In this document: positions 1 through 13,900 of the stretch, in pieces | How positions within the stretch are numbered: position 1 is the stretch's first letter | Layout of the letters: every line of letters begins with the position of its first letter | NCBI RefSeq assembly: GCF_042242105.1 | Contig: NC_092020.1 | Span: forward strand, 12,591,501-12,655,500 | Length of the DNA stretch: 64,000 bases | DNA from: Pempheris klunzingeri | Taxonomy: Eukaryota; Chordata; Actinopteri; Acropomatiformes; Pempheridae | Direction of reading: 5' to 3' | Translations under genes and position numbers: made by a program | The notes under the pieces: model-generated | What the model was told of the DNA's origin: nothing | Database searches by the model: none | The model's input: the letters and a program-made list of their open reading frames with translations, nothing else

Positions 1-469
1 GTACTTGAAGTGCACAGTATTTTCTATTTAATTGCAAAGAGAACATTGGAATTGTTTGCTTACATTTTAGTTTCAAATATACAAAACTGGAAATGGAAGA
101 ATCAGGAGTACAATTTGACAATGTTCTGACCACGTTTTTCTCAGATTTTGAACACTGGTCTGCTGGTCAAAGCGCAGCGTGGTTATAAACATGCAGATTA
201 ATTGATCGTATCAGACGGACTGCTGGTGGTGCAAATAGGAGAGGAAAGCAGAGGTCGGCCCTCAGTCCCTTTCTCTACAGAAGGCCCATGACATGGAGCC
301 TAGCTTTGAAACAGCAGCTGCACGCCATCTGCAGCTGATTTAGGTCAATGTGTTACTGTCCACCACTGTTGCCACAGCTCTCCCCCTGGCATAATGCTCT
401 GTAAAACTTTAACAAGCCCACAATGTAGACAGAATAGACAGAGGACGCCCAGCGTTAAAGAGATTAGCT

Positions 470-560
470 CTTGATCCGTGAAGAACGGGACCTTGAAATT
501 ATTAGCATGCGGTTGCCATGGTGACGGAAGTACGCTAATCCAGAGAGCTCAGAACAGACA
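470..560 (+). promoter_or_regulatory. nsun7: nsun7 proximal promoter with RFX X-box
   Basis: The 14-mer GTTGCCATGGTGAC at 512-525 fits the RFX X-box (two inverted half sites, GTTGCC and GGTGAC, spaced so the whole is nearly palindromic). It lies about 330 bp before the donor of the inferred non-coding first exon, the usual distance for X-boxes of ciliary genes. RFX factors switch on genes for cilia and sperm flagella; NSUN7 is known for a role in sperm motility. The motif and its place are seen; its use is inferred. No TATA box is evident. Confidence 0.6.
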
Positions 561-851
561 GTCAGAAAGTTTGTTTTTGAGCGGAGACACAGACCTGTGT
601 GTCTAAAGACTTAAAGGGGCTTCTGTAAAATAACGATAAAAAGACTGAAGGGCAGGATCAGAGGGGGGGTTGCAGTAAACATCGGCGGAGACGCCCGGAG
701 CCTCATAACGGAGCCAGATTTCTAGTCACCGGCAGTTAAAAGTTTGTAACGTTACCGTTAGACCGTACACCAGCACCGGCAGAAAACATGGACAGTCCCG
801 GACACAAGTACGGTGTTTTTAGGAGAGAAAACATGACACTCTTCTCATAAG
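541..851 (+). other. nsun7: nsun7 non-coding first exon (5' UTR), 5' end approximate
   Basis: A strong donor (AAG then GTAAGG) lies at 851/852, followed by an AT-rich intron and then an acceptor at 1440-1441 before the exon with the start codon. The 5' boundary cannot be read from sequence and is set only roughly downstream of the X-box. The exon holds a short upstream reading frame at 788-850. The whole exon is inferred from the donor and the promoter position. Confidence 0.5.
788..850 (+). CDS. 20-codon upstream ORF in nsun7 5' UTR
   Basis: ATG at 788 has a favourable context (A at -3, G at +4) and reads 20 codons to TAA at 848-850, one base before the exon-1 donor. It resembles a regulatory uORF that would lower translation from the main start at 1472. 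The peptide has no recognisable features. Whether it is translated is unknown. Confidence 0.35.
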   Translation: MDSPGHKYGVFRRENMTLFS

Positions 852-1441
852 GTAAGGTGAATTACACAGAAATATGCTGTAGTTTACCGCTGCTAACAGA
901 CAGTAACGTCAGCGTGGTTAAATCAAGGCTAATTTAGCTGAACTAGCATAACAAGCATTGCTAGCTAGAACATATCATTCAGAAAATGTAACGTTACATA
1001 ACAGCTACCTTGGTTACTCTTAGCTTAATTTACTTCACTTGTTTCAACACAAACTTTTATTTAGCGTCAACTAACTCAAGTGTCTCTCTACCACTCTGTG
1101 TTTTTAATTACGTATCACAAATTAGCATTTCTTTGCTGAAGTGAGTAACTTCAACTAGGAAAGTTTCCTGCAACCTGCTAACCTTAAACTAAACAAAGCA
1201 AAGATAATATAGCCTGTAGGAAATATGTATCAAAATCTGAAAATTATGGACATTTAGTCGCAAATAACTTACTTTATCCTAATTATGTCTAAAGCGTTGA
1301 CTAACATCGTGATGTTAAAATCAAGCAAGGTAAATTTGTTGCCCAAAATCACAAATTTAGTTTTGAGTGCCAGACTTGTGTGAGAGTGATTTGTGCATTA
1401 TTTAAGTCCTCACAGGGCTCATATATGTGGTTTGTTTTCAG

Positions 1442-1802
1442 GTGTCAGGAAGAAAATACATTTGTGAGAAGATGGTGAGAAATAAAAATATTGATGGGCG
1501 TCCCAGTCGCTCCTCCACATGCAAGACAAAGAATGCTGACTCTCCAACTACAAGCAGCAAAGACCCGACTCCTCTGGATAACCCAGCAGGCTCTGAGCTC
1601 CAGACCAGCGGCCAAGGTCAGCTGGGCTTTCCAGACAGAGTCTACATGCTGGCATCAGTCATCTTCCAGAATAATCACCTGGAGAAGCCTGCCTCCCATC
1701 GGCTGGTGAATTATGGCAAAGAGAGAGGGCTTCCGTTACCTGAAGTCAAAGATGAGGGGATGCAACGAACAGCTTATGAGCTGGCCTTCAATACACTTAA
1801 AT
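1442..1802 (+). CDS. nsun7: nsun7 coding exon 1 (start codon at 1472)
   Basis: Acceptor TTTTCAG ends at 1441 and donor GTGAGT starts at 1803. ATG at 1472 is chosen because it is the first in this exon that opens the NSUN7-like frame, with A at -3 in the AAG preceding it. The first 30 bases are 5' UTR. Residues 50-110 match the NSUN7 N-terminal region (PDRVYMLASVIFQNNH). The exon ends in phase 1, so the next codon is TAT across the junction. Confidence 0.9.
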
Positions 1803-3331
1803 GTGAGTGTGTAAGTGACTGGTAGTGTGAAATTGTTTTGATTTTTTAAAAATGTTTTGTCTTTACTGTTTACCTTCCTTCCCTCCCTTTTTTATCAACA
1901 TTGCATATATGTACATATTCACACACTTAACACTTGGAGTGAGGACAAAGGGTGTTCAGCAAACCCTGTTTTGATTCATTTCAGGTACATTAAATTCCAA
2001 GCAAACCCTATTTGATTCCAGGGAAACAAGCAGCCATTCGAAATGAGAATGAATAGCCCTGGGGAAGTTAATTGACAGGTAGAATTGGATATAGATAGAT
2101 TGATGAAGGGCAAACAGAGGAAAAAAATGCTTGAAAGACCAGTGGGAATTCTGTGTGATGCTGCAAATCAATTTGGCCCATAATCTGTTATCTAGGGCTG
2201 GGGTGGGGTCTGGGTGGCCGAAGTCACAGGGATGTGTAATCACCATGGTGATAAGGGAGGGGAGGTGAGCCGACTGTCAGCGCAGGAAGATGGCTGGAAT
2301 TGATTTAATGCGTTCTCATTGGATGGAGAGGTCAAGTAGCAGGAACACACTCGTTGCCATGAAGGATTTTGTTCCTTCTCACTATCCATCCGCTGAACTT
2401 GGATAAGCCTCGGGCCTACATGTCCCACAGTTAATGCAAATCAGCTCAAAATATCCATCATCAAAAGCCCAAGCACCTTGTTGCAGTAACCTGTATTAGT
2501 TTTACAGCTTTGGATCATAGTAGTTACATTACAAGGTGAAATTGACTAGATTGCTGAAGATGATAAGAGAAAACCTTACTGCCAGGACTTTGTTTTCATC
2601 CATCATAATTTTTCCTCTCCATGAGAGCATGCCTGTATGCGTTTGCTATTATTATAAACAATGGCCTGCTTGAGTTAAGAACAATTACAATGAACTACAT
2701 TTCTTAAGTGTAACCTCCGTTTTGTTCAGAGCTTATTTCAAAGACAAATATTCTGTGTTATCAGTGCCATGTTAGTACAGTTCTTCTCTACAGGTCCCAT
2801 CCCACATGTCTGGCATTTCTAGAATTTCTAGCATTGTAGAATTTCAGCTAGTGGGGTACTACAACAGTGATAACTTGAAGAAAGGTGGAGCTGCAAAAGC
2901 CATCACTAGATAGCTTACACGCAAATACCTGCAGTCCTTACATTATTACTGATCTTTAGTTATACATTTTTTGATATGGACCGTAGTCTATAGTAGAAAA
3001 AAAGAGGTAAAAGTACTCCTCGATCCATACTGAAAGACGTTTTCGTTGTTACAGTTCGCACAACAAATTGACTGCACATCATTGATACACAAGACAAGCA
3101 CCTCGGTACCAATTATAAATAAAATTTGACTCCTGTTATAGGGACAAGATTGTCGCCTTGATCTTGCCCCGATCACATACGTATTTCAGTCACATGTTAG
3201 ATTCACCCGTGCTGGCTGTGTGGTGAAATAGGGTGCAGATGAAATGACACAGCCTGGAAGCCAATGTTAATCTCTCCTCTTCCTCCTCCTACGAACAGCC
3301 TGACTTTTGGTGCAGAAATTGATTTGCTAGT

Positions 3332-3378
<47 letters not shown>

Positions 3379-6300
3379 TTCGCTGCCTTGGAATGATCCA
3401 AAATTGAGCTGAGGTCAGTTGTTAACCTAAAGAAGAAATGCTTCAGCAGCGAAAAACATACAGAGCAAAATGTCAATGAGCTCTGGTATTGATCTTGTGA
3501 TTATAACTCTTATCTGCTTAAAACAAAAAAAGTCCCTCTGTAAGCTTATGCGTTGGTGGCTGAGGACACAGACGGGTCTGTTGCTGTGATTGTCAATCAG
3601 TATCAATATATGGAGTGATGTTTTTTTTACCCTGGTGTAGATTTGACATTTCTTAGACAAAGACAAAGCTGAAGTCACCCAAATGACAAATATTAGCAGT
3701 CAAGTACTTTTCGCCTTCCCTTGTCTGCCTCTGCCTCTCTCCCTTCACTTCATTCGGCCTCTTTTTATGTCTTCAGGGCTTTTTCGATTTCTTTGACCTC
3801 TCCCGTCTCTTTAAAATGCCTTTTTCATATCCGAGTGACTGCCTTCTTGATCACTGACCTAGAGGCAGTTTGTGTTGTCAAGGTCTCATTTCTTGTTGAC
3901 TCATGTTTTGTGTTCTCAGTGCTTGAGGTACTTGCAGATGTTAAGTTATGTTAAGTCATTTTTTGTGAAGTTTTTCATGTAAAAAGTTAGTTGACCTTGT
4001 TGCTGGCCATGAAAGCCCCCCTCCACTCCTCCTGGCTATACTCCTCTGAGTATTTCTGCCTCATTCTCCATACTGTCCGAATGGGCTGCCAGACGTCCTT
4101 GTCAGATGACTGTGGCTGCTGTATTCTCTGTGTGCAACTAGAGAGGTTTATTTGACCACTTTGTGTTAGACTGGATTTAAACCTTGAGAGAGACAAAGGC
4201 TGACTTTTTCGTCCTTGACCACAATCAGAGCAGCTACCACCAGTATTCAGCAAATAATAAATTGCGCAGGAAGTTGGTGTATATATAAATATGTAAGATA
4301 TATTTGCCATTTAGTGCAAAGGTGATTGTATAACTGATGCCACATATCTTTTTTGGCTAGTCCTCGGTTATATTGATGTGCAGTCTAGTGTACTGGTGCA
4401 GAGCATTGTGAGACAAAGACCTAGCTGAAGAGAAGAGGAGCCTGCATTCGGGCTCTTTCACTAAGGATTTGTTTGACTACAGGCACCATCAGTCACTGCT
4501 CATTGTGTAATACCTGGACGGATGCCACCAAACACACAATCTCAACACGAGTCCTGTAATGACTAGTGCCTCCTGCCGGTCTTGTTTGGCTGATTTCAAA
4601 CCATTTTTTTAAATGTCGGCATACAGAGTTAGGACTTCTGATTTGAGAAATTCTGTCATGTTCCACAAGTAAAACCCAAGCACTGTGTCTGCTGTGTAAA
4701 GATGTCTACTGTAAGTGGTTTATAGCTGAATTGTCTCTGTGTTTTACACAGCCTGCTATGTGTGATTTATAGCATGTGGAAGACAATGACCTCTACAGAC
4801 CAAACCATTATGGCTCCCTCTGGGGTCTGTGCTGCTCTGTGTGCACTGAGTGGTTATCTCTTCAGGGTTTATCTTTAAGGCCTTCTGAGTTAATGGCTGC
4901 TATTGTAAACTGAACTAACCTGCATCTACCATAAATTACACCACTGCTGATGATATGCATTTGTTTCCTCAATTAAAGATAAGCTCTATTACGTGCGAAC
5001 ATTTATTTTTGTACCTGGTTGTTTGTGTATGGGTGTACACACTGCATGCAGATGTGTGTTTGTCCTGCCCTCCACACTATCTACCCAGCATGCTTTGTGA
5101 TGTTGTGATAAGTTAACAGCAGTGTCTGTGGTTTCCATGGTGTCCCAGTGGACGGGCTGTGTCCTGGGCATACCTCCTATTTTCAGCTTAAAAGGTGTAT
5201 CCGTCAAGAATAAGAATTAACCAAGAAAGCATCCACGAGTACATACTGCACACGTACTTCAATGTTAAAATTTCCACCTTTTATTTACTCTTCTGCAGTA
5301 ACATAAGGACGCTTTTTCAAACCTCACTAGAAACCCACCCACATTAGAGAAATTATCCTTTTTTCCCATTTCCTGTGTGCTATAAGCTAACACTGTACCT
5401 GCAGAGTGGCTGTGGAAGCGGCTCTTCATTAATCCTGACATGATAAACTGGATACTGCTGCTGCCTCTCCATCTCCCTCATATTAAAAAGGAGAGCCCAT
5501 TGTTCACAGAAGGGAATGGAAGGGATCTTTTTTATGTGTATTTCAGAGAGAAAGCATCCTGTAGGCTAGCGAGACAGTTGCTGCCTTCATGATATGACAG
5601 CCAGGGCATGGGGATGAGCTTTACAGCTCAGTAGTCTGAAAAAGTTACCTTTTACCCGGTTTGATAAAGAAGGTCAAGCAAAGTTTAATTGTATAGCCGA
5701 GGGAGAAAAGGAAAACTCCCAAAAAACTCAACAGGTAATAGATAAGCCTTATAAGTCCTATATCTGTAAAATAAATATGTGTAAAATAAAAGACACATAG
5801 ATGATAAATAATCATTATTGTCCATCAAGTCACCACAACATCATTAGTATGAACAGGTGTTGAATAAAATAAAGATAACAAGGCAAACACGGTCTTGCCT
5901 GGTATGAAATACATGTGTTATATTGTTATAATGGGCCTCAATCAATCAATCAATCAATCAATCAGTCAATCAATCAACCAAACAATCAATCTTTATTTAT
6001 TCATAACAAACGATATCTCAATACAATTTTCATATAGAGCAGCTCAGACAGAATCCTGCTCAGAGGTGAGCGTATTCCTGCTGGGACTGTGTTGGCTGTG
6101 GTTGAGGGAGAGAGAGAGAGAGGGAAAGGGAGAGAGGGAGTGGGAGAGAGATGCATAATAGCAACTATCCATCCATCCATTGCTGGAGCCAATCCCAGCT
6201 GACTTTGGGCGAGAGGCGTTGTACACCCTGGACTGGTTGCCAGTCAATCACAGGGCATAATAGCAACTATATTCATGATAAAAAGAATAATGGATGACTA

Positions 6301-7858
6301 ATAATGGATATTGACTAATAATAGTAATAGAAACAGTAGGAGTCGTGCAGGCCTACCATGGTAGGCAGTCTGCAGTGAGGATCCATGGAAGCCTGAGAAC
6401 TGTAGCCGGGCGTATCCACAGGAACCTGAGACTAGATGTAGCCTGTTTATTACTTCAGATGTCATTAATATCATTAGTCCTTTGACTACCCACACGCCCA
6501 CTCACCACAGACATAATAAATGAAAGAAATTAGGCAAATGAAGAATCAGATTAACTATAATTAAACACCAAATAAGCGTTTAATTACCCCCATCTAATTG
6601 AATTATCTTTTTAAATTACATCACGATCATTTGGGGTGCCTCCAGGAGCCTCTCTTGCTCTCTATCTTAATCTCTTTTCTGTCTTTTTTCTAGACATGTT
6701 CTCATCATTAGATATGGATTTGTCCTTCGCAGCATGTATTTTGCCAGTTAATGGATAGGAGTAATTTCTTGTGCCTCTATCTCATGCTGCAAATGAAAGA
6801 GTCGGGATTGGTTTCCAGGCATAATTAAACACTGATATAAAAGATGGCGCTAATATGCCTCACCATTGCTCATAATTAGTAATGGAAAGCCCCAGTACTA
6901 CATTTCCATCCTTCTACCTAACCTTGTTGTACTTTGTGTCTGCGCAGATCAAGAACTGCTGGAGGACATCATGATTGACAGCTGTTTTTACCTCACTCAG
7001 CCAATGGTAAGTGAGATCCATAGGAGCAGTATTTTTCAATACGGCAGTAGTTTGAGAGGAGTAAACATATTTATTCCCTTGGTGTATGTTGGCATTATGA
7101 GACACAGAGGCATGTCTGTTTCAATTTACAGCCTAAAGTAAAAGGCCCTTTGATGATGTTTACCATACTATTCCTTTGTTTATAGCTTTGCTTACCTTGT
7201 ACTGTTTCCCTAAACAGTTTTGCTCACAATCCTTTGACAGTGCTTTACTCACTGCTCTCCAATATTCATGTCCTGCTGTTCATACTCCTCTTTGTTCTAT
7301 TCTCTAGACCTCTAATCAGTTACAGCAATATTGATGAATTACACTGATACACTCCTTTCAACTCACAAAGCACCTTGTGTCTTTTAGATTCCCTACCCTA
7401 ATCAATGACAATCACTCCCCTTGGAGTAACACATCTGAAAGGTACTATGTAGTAGAATGTGTCTTTTCCTTATTGCTTTTCTCAAACAAAACGCCCCATT
7501 AATTAGTGATGAAATCAAAACAGTAGAGGAACATTCTGCTATATAAATGAAGAGGTATCCTCTGGACGAGATTGGAATATAGTTTTGCCCTACTTTTAAC
7601 ACAACACATAAAAGAAGCTGTAGAAAGAGGGGGGCTGCTCTAGTGGCTTCTCTAAATGTCTGCATGGTGATAAAACATGCACGGAGCTAGTCTGTGTGCA
7701 CATAGCTGGTAGAGAAGAAGACTGATGAAAGCAAGAGGTGGTGAATGTGTAAACAGCAAACAGAGCTGTCACGGAGAGCACAGATTATAGACAACCAATG
7801 TCTACTTCAGCAAATATAAACAGACACATTAATACACATGAATGTTTGCTTGCAAAGG

Positions 7859-7902
<44 letters not shown>

Positions 7903-10900
7903 ACACATACAGTACACTCACACTGTAGCCTTGTGAAATATGGCCCTGGGTGAAATGAATGGGTCTCCCTATGTGTTGCTGGCAGGTCGTTATTCTGCAT
8001 CCCTCTAGCGAGACAATAAAGCCCAGACACAATGAGACAGTCTTTAGAACTCACTCTCACCTCCTTTTACACTGCTGGCATCTATAAAGTTCAACCTTGA
8101 TAGAGAGAGGAGAAAGAGAGAGGAAATAGGCGGGCTGGAAAAAGGGGAGTACATGAGGGTGTTGGGGGGAAAAAATGAGACTGAAAAATGAAGACAGAGA
8201 TAGACTTGCATGCTGAAAGAGCCGGAGGCACATTTGATCACAATGGAAAGAAAATGAAGCCTAAATTCTGCAGAGGATAGATGTGAAATGAGTGAGCCTG
8301 AGTGACAATGTAGAAGTGAGGCAAGCATATTAGTTACACTGGCACATTTAACATGAAATAGTCCCTAGCCCCATGTACCCCAAGCCCCATGGTTCACATG
8401 AAATTACACTAATAACAATAAGAATCTGCTTGAAAATAGTAGTTTAGTACTTTGCTTTGTTTCATGTTAAAAATAAGCATGGCATTAAGTGAGAAGTAAG
8501 CATTGGTGCACATCAATGCTATATTTTGCAACTGCCTTATGTATAGAAGTAAACTCACAAGTCTCATAATACTTTGTTGAATTAAACCAGAGTTTAGCAT
8601 CTAGCACCTTAGCATTACACTAATATTATTTTTAAATCCATCCTATGATCATGTGGTGACATGGAATACCAGATCCAGATGAGATCAAGATTCATATGTC
8701 ATAGACTTGCATGTTAGGTGACTAAACACAGCCAGCGTGTTTACTGTAGGCCAGTGTCTCACCATGGGACACTGTTGCCAGGCAACTTAATGACTGGGAA
8801 TTTTCCCACACCCAAGGGTTTAACCTTGATAAAGGGCAAGTGGGACTTGAGGTAGAGAGGATGAGGATAAGAGAGGAAAAGTGGAGGGCTACAACCTGTA
8901 TCTGAAAGCGACCTTTCCAAAAATGAAATTAACTGCCTCTGGAATGAATAATAAGTGCGGGCTAATTCCTTAGCTGCACCATAAACCCTTGTAGCGTTCT
9001 AGCGTCTCGGCCCATTAGCCCAGTAGTGAGGATGTTGCAAGCTGTTGCTGCCGTGAAACACCATCTGCCACTAATGCGACTCGTGCCCTCCCACCCTTAG
9101 GGACTGAAAGGTGGAGAGAGAAAGAGAGAGAGTGAGAGAGACATGGGAGGAAAAGGAGAGAGAGGACAGGGATTGAGATAATTGTAGAGGAGGAGAGGTG
9201 GAGACATAACTCAGGCTTCCTCCTATTTTTAATTAAGTGGCAGAAAGTGGTTCATTTCAGGACATCCTTGAGGTACCGTGTGTGTGTGTGTGCGCGTGCG
9301 TGTGTGTGTGTGTGTGTGTGTCAATTTGTGCTGGATAGTTAAATCTCTAAATCAACCTCTCATTAGGTAACCAAAATAAAGCAACCACCAGCAGTAATAC
9401 CAGGTGTCAAGTTGTGTTGTCTATTTGTACACATATATACATATGTACCATATGCAGCTGACCATTGAGGCTAAACAGTACACAAAATAAAAGCTTATGT
9501 CATATGTCTCAGTCATATTGTTAAAAATTTGACATTGGAAGTCACCAATTAAGTGTACTTTCTGTTCTTATGTTCTAGCCAGATGATCAGATGAGCCTTG
9601 TTGCTGTCATGCTGTATGACTTCCAGGACAGAAAGTTCCTCCCATGGGAACACCAGGGGCAGGAGGAGATAATACAGATAGTTAGAGATGTGGAGAACTA
9701 CCTCCTCAGGTGAGAAAAGAGAAAGAAGATCCCAAACTGGGAGTGTAATCGTCAAAAAAAGAGGTAACATTTTTTTTTTCTTTTGTATGTGTTGTATGCA
9801 GGTTTAAAACAAAGCTGGCAGCCTCTCTGGCCCGCTGTAGGATCAAACATAATCTCTTGACCATTGAGTGTATCCTGCCAGAGAGTGTGAAGACAAAGCA
9901 GGAGAGATCAAGCAGCATTCCACTTTATGCATGGGTGAACACGCTGAAGAGCAGGTCAGCTGAACGTCACACACTCACCCACTCAGAAGCAGATAACATA
10001 CACCTGTACATGCACACCTGTAGGTAAACACAGGAATGCATTGTAAGAATATGAGTGTGTGCAAGCATCTACTCACACACCTACATCTACACAGACCTTT
10101 AACTTGGGGTGCTGCCCAATGTTTTATGGGCCAGGTGCCCTGCTGACATCCAATTAAACCACGGGACTACGTGTGTGTGTATGTGTGAGTCTTTGTGTCG
10201 TTGGGTGTGTGTATTACTGTGTGTTCCTGTACGCACACCGTCAGGCTGATTCAGTTAGGTGTAAATCCTGCTGCTGTGGACAGATTCAATCAGCAACAAC
10301 CCTCAGCAAGCTCTGGGACTGTAAAGGTCACCTGTTGGGACTAGTGGTGTGTGTACATGTGTGTGCATGTGCGTATCTTAATGGCCTTTACAGCACATTT
10401 TACTATTAAAGTTTTTAAAAGGCCACAGCGATTCCACACACTATTATTATCTATGATGGCAGCCTTACACCTCTCACCTTTTTCCCTCCTTCCCTCATCC
10501 TGTCTCTTGGGTTTCCACTAATCTGCTCTCCTCTCTCGTCCTCTCCTTTATTTCTAGCCTTGATGAGGTCCAAAGCGTGCTGAGGAGTGCAGGCTTCTCG
10601 CAGGTGAAGTCAATTGGGCAACTGGAGGGCCAGACCTTCTGCCAGGATCCCCACTGTGGGCATATACTGGTATTCCCTGCTCATCTGAAGGCTCAGCTGT
10701 ACTCTACCAAGCTGCTTAGTGACCACAAACTCATCCCCCAGGTACATACTGCAAAGAGAGAGGAGGTTTTTGACAGGAGCAGCCTTCTCCCTGACTAGAC
10801 TTTAATGTAGCTGTGGAAATCTGTTCAGCTCCATAAGTCTTCCCTGATATTTATGATTTCACTTCAGTAATGGACTTGCTCACATTGATTACAAGACTGA

Positions 10901-13900
10901 GACCCCTTATGCCAACTAAGATTAGTTTGCCCAGATACAAATATTTCACACTCCTCCCTCTAATCTGGCCATGCTTCACTTTGAGCCATAAAGAATTCTC
11001 CAGTCTGGGAGGGGGAGAGCAGTTTAATCATTTAATTTCTACTCCATTAAAGTCAAGCTGCCATACAAACTGTAAGCAGCACACAGCACCACAACACAAT
11101 TAAATCAGATTTCGCAGCCAAATTCAATCAAATATTCAACGCCCCTGCCTAATTAATCACCTCTCCCTCTCTCCATTTTATGAGCCTCCATCACACTTTC
11201 TCTCCTCTGTTTTCCTCTCTTTTCAAATGTCCTTGTTCTTCTCCTTCCTGGTTCGTCTTTCCCTGTGATCAGGATATTAACTACAGAAACTCAAGCCAGC
11301 CCTGTAGCTCCACAGGGATGCGTTCAGCACTATTTCCAGAGGGGACCCTATTGATTGAAGGACATCTCTGTTGTAATCTGAATTCACTGTTCACTCTCTC
11401 TCTATCTCCGTATTCCCCTTCTGCCCCCTTCCTTCTCCCCCCCACCTGCAACTCAGTTTCGTTTCGTTCAACTATTCCCGCCTAAATTCTATTTACCATT
11501 CTCTTACAGTGTGGATTTTCCTTCTACTTTCTCTTATCCTGGTTTATGTCTCATCACTTTGCAGAGTGTTGCTGCTGTGCAGAAGCCTGAATCTAGAAGT
11601 CTTATGCTGAAGTCTATTGGAGTCTTTATCAAACTAATGCTGTCTCAGTGTGTCTGTAGGATAAATCTTGCAGCCTGGGCCCAATTGCAGTCTGCTCCGT
11701 GCTACCAGAGGAAGGAGATGTTCTAATGGTGGGCTGCTTCTCTGGCCTCACCGTCTCCCACACTGCCTCCCTAATTGTCATGAAGCATAAAGCAAACGGC
11801 AGCAGCCAGCCCACAGTCTACATTTGTGTCAGCGATCGTACACAGGCTCAGAGGGAGGAGCTACAGCAGGCCGTCACTGCCATGGGCTGCAAGAGTAGGC
11901 ATAAAATGGATGCGTCCATGAGTGCAGTATCTGTTTGTGTCTTTGTATACGAGGCAAAAGAGGAGATAGGCAGAAACGGAAGCAGAGAAAACAGCTGTCT
12001 ATTTATTTTATTATATTTTATCATTGTTTCATGACTATGTAGGCAATTTGTATCTGTCTTTATGTGTCTCCTACATGAATGGAAGAGAAAATAGGAAACT
12101 GCCTGTTGGCCTCTTCAAAGTGCTCTGCTTTTTTTCAAACTGACTTCTTTTGAGAAAATGGCCTCTTTGGAAAAATAACCAAATGCTAAAGCGAGGTGAT
12201 TGAATTTGATCAAATGTTGACAGGCTTTTTTCTGAGCTTGCCAATTACAATAGAGTTTCGGGATATTTAGACAGAGACTTTTGCCTATAGTTTTGGTAGT
12301 TGTTGTTAGCAAATTCTCAGATACTCTTGTATGCAGGCACTTTAAATCAGACACTGTCTGCTGAGATTCTGAGCTGTATGTAAATATTATATGTTGATAG
12401 AGGCTGCCTTCTCAGCTAGTTATTAGGGAAAGCTGACATTTTTATAATTGCAAAAGAAGCCCTCGGGCAAGATATTTTTCTACAAAGAAATATAGTGGAA
12501 CACTGAGAACAGACTTTAAGCATTGTGAAAATGTGTGTCTGTGGGTCTCGAAAATCTTATTTAAACTCTATCTGCACTGTGCTCAGATGTGAAGCTGATA
12601 CCAGAGGAATTCCAGTCTTTGGACAATCGTGACAAACGACTTCAGAGGGTGCACGTTATCCTTTTAACCCCCAAGTGTTCTGTGTCTGCAGTCAGCAACC
12701 CAGTCGAATTCATACTGCAAGAGAATGGAGGTACATAATGACCTATGCACTACAGCACATAAAGTGTGGATACATCAGAAATACAGATTGTAATTCTAAG
12801 TCTACATTACACCCTGTTGAATCCATACTTAAGTAGAACGGAGGTACATACTGTTGCTAAGTCTACAAAATTCAGGATGCTGTGTGTACAGTGCACTCAC
12901 AACATTCTGCATGTTCATACTGACCACACACACGCACACACATACGAACAACTATGTCACAGAGGTCTCTGTTACTTAATTGCTTGTTTTTCTTTTGTCT
13001 TCCAATTTATACATTTAATTGCTATGTTTGATGTAGTTAAGAAAATTATAGATAACTCTAACCCTCTAACGAACCTGTCAAAACCTGCCCTTCCATTTAC
13101 TTATGTGGATGTGGTTTATATTAGACTTGTTTATATATCCATACCCATACTTACACGCACCACACTTGCAAACAGATCATTTAATAAAACAGCAATTCTG
13201 CTCTTTTGAAACACTGCTTCCTTTTCTCAGACACAGACCTTCTGCAGGACTTATCCCAGGGCTCCATAGCCCAGAGCAAACTGGAAGCTCTGGTAGCCCA
13301 GCAGAGGAAGGATATTGATCATGCCTTGAAGTGTGAGTGTTGAACCTCCTGCTCTCATGTTGACATGCACATACACACAGACACACGCACCATATGAGCA
13401 CAGTCTCGAGTGTCTAGCCTCTCTCACCTCTCTGACACAATGAAGCTTATACTTCCTAATTATCTAATCTCGTATGCCATTAGACTGAAATCTGCAGTGT
13501 CCCTGGGAGATCGTCTGAGTCTTAATTAGGAATGCTAATGTTGCTCTGCGCCGGTCAGCCACAGTCTGCTGCAGCATTCCTCGCATATTTTAAACAAGTG
13601 ATTATTAATTCTGCTTTGTATTGCATACATTCTGTAGAACTGGATATGACAGAGCTAACCTACTTTGTTAAGCCACATCATATTCTATTCTACACAGGTG
13701 TTAAACTGCAGTCAATACTTTGTTTCTGCTCAGTGGTATTCCATTTGATCTATTTTGTTCCATTCAATAGCATGTCAATCAGCTTCCACGATCTACAGTC
13801 ATTAGCCTCACTCCGTCTTATATTGTTCTTCTCTCTGTGTTGGTCTGAGTCATGTTCGATCATGATCGAGCAGGTGGAAGCACAAAGAAAACCAGCACCT

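Larger units (their letters stand above)
1803..6947 (+). other. nsun7 intron, 5.1 kb
   Basis: No coding exon can be supported here. It holds an (AC)21 microsatellite at 3333-3374, an AATC tandem repeat at 5939-5990, a GA-rich tract around 6107-6150 and a short retroposon at 6169-6254 with target-site duplications. Short reading frames here have no coding look. Confidence 0.8.
7007..9578 (+). other. nsun7 intron, 2.6 kb
   Basis: It contains CA repeats at 7861-7911, a GT repeat at 9278-9321 and an RFX-like palindrome at 8774-8786. I see no exon. Confidence 0.8.

Noticed and set aside
5939..5990. Regularly spaced short repeats considered as a CRISPR-like array
   Set aside because: A plain tetranucleotide microsatellite with no spacers, in a vertebrate genome.
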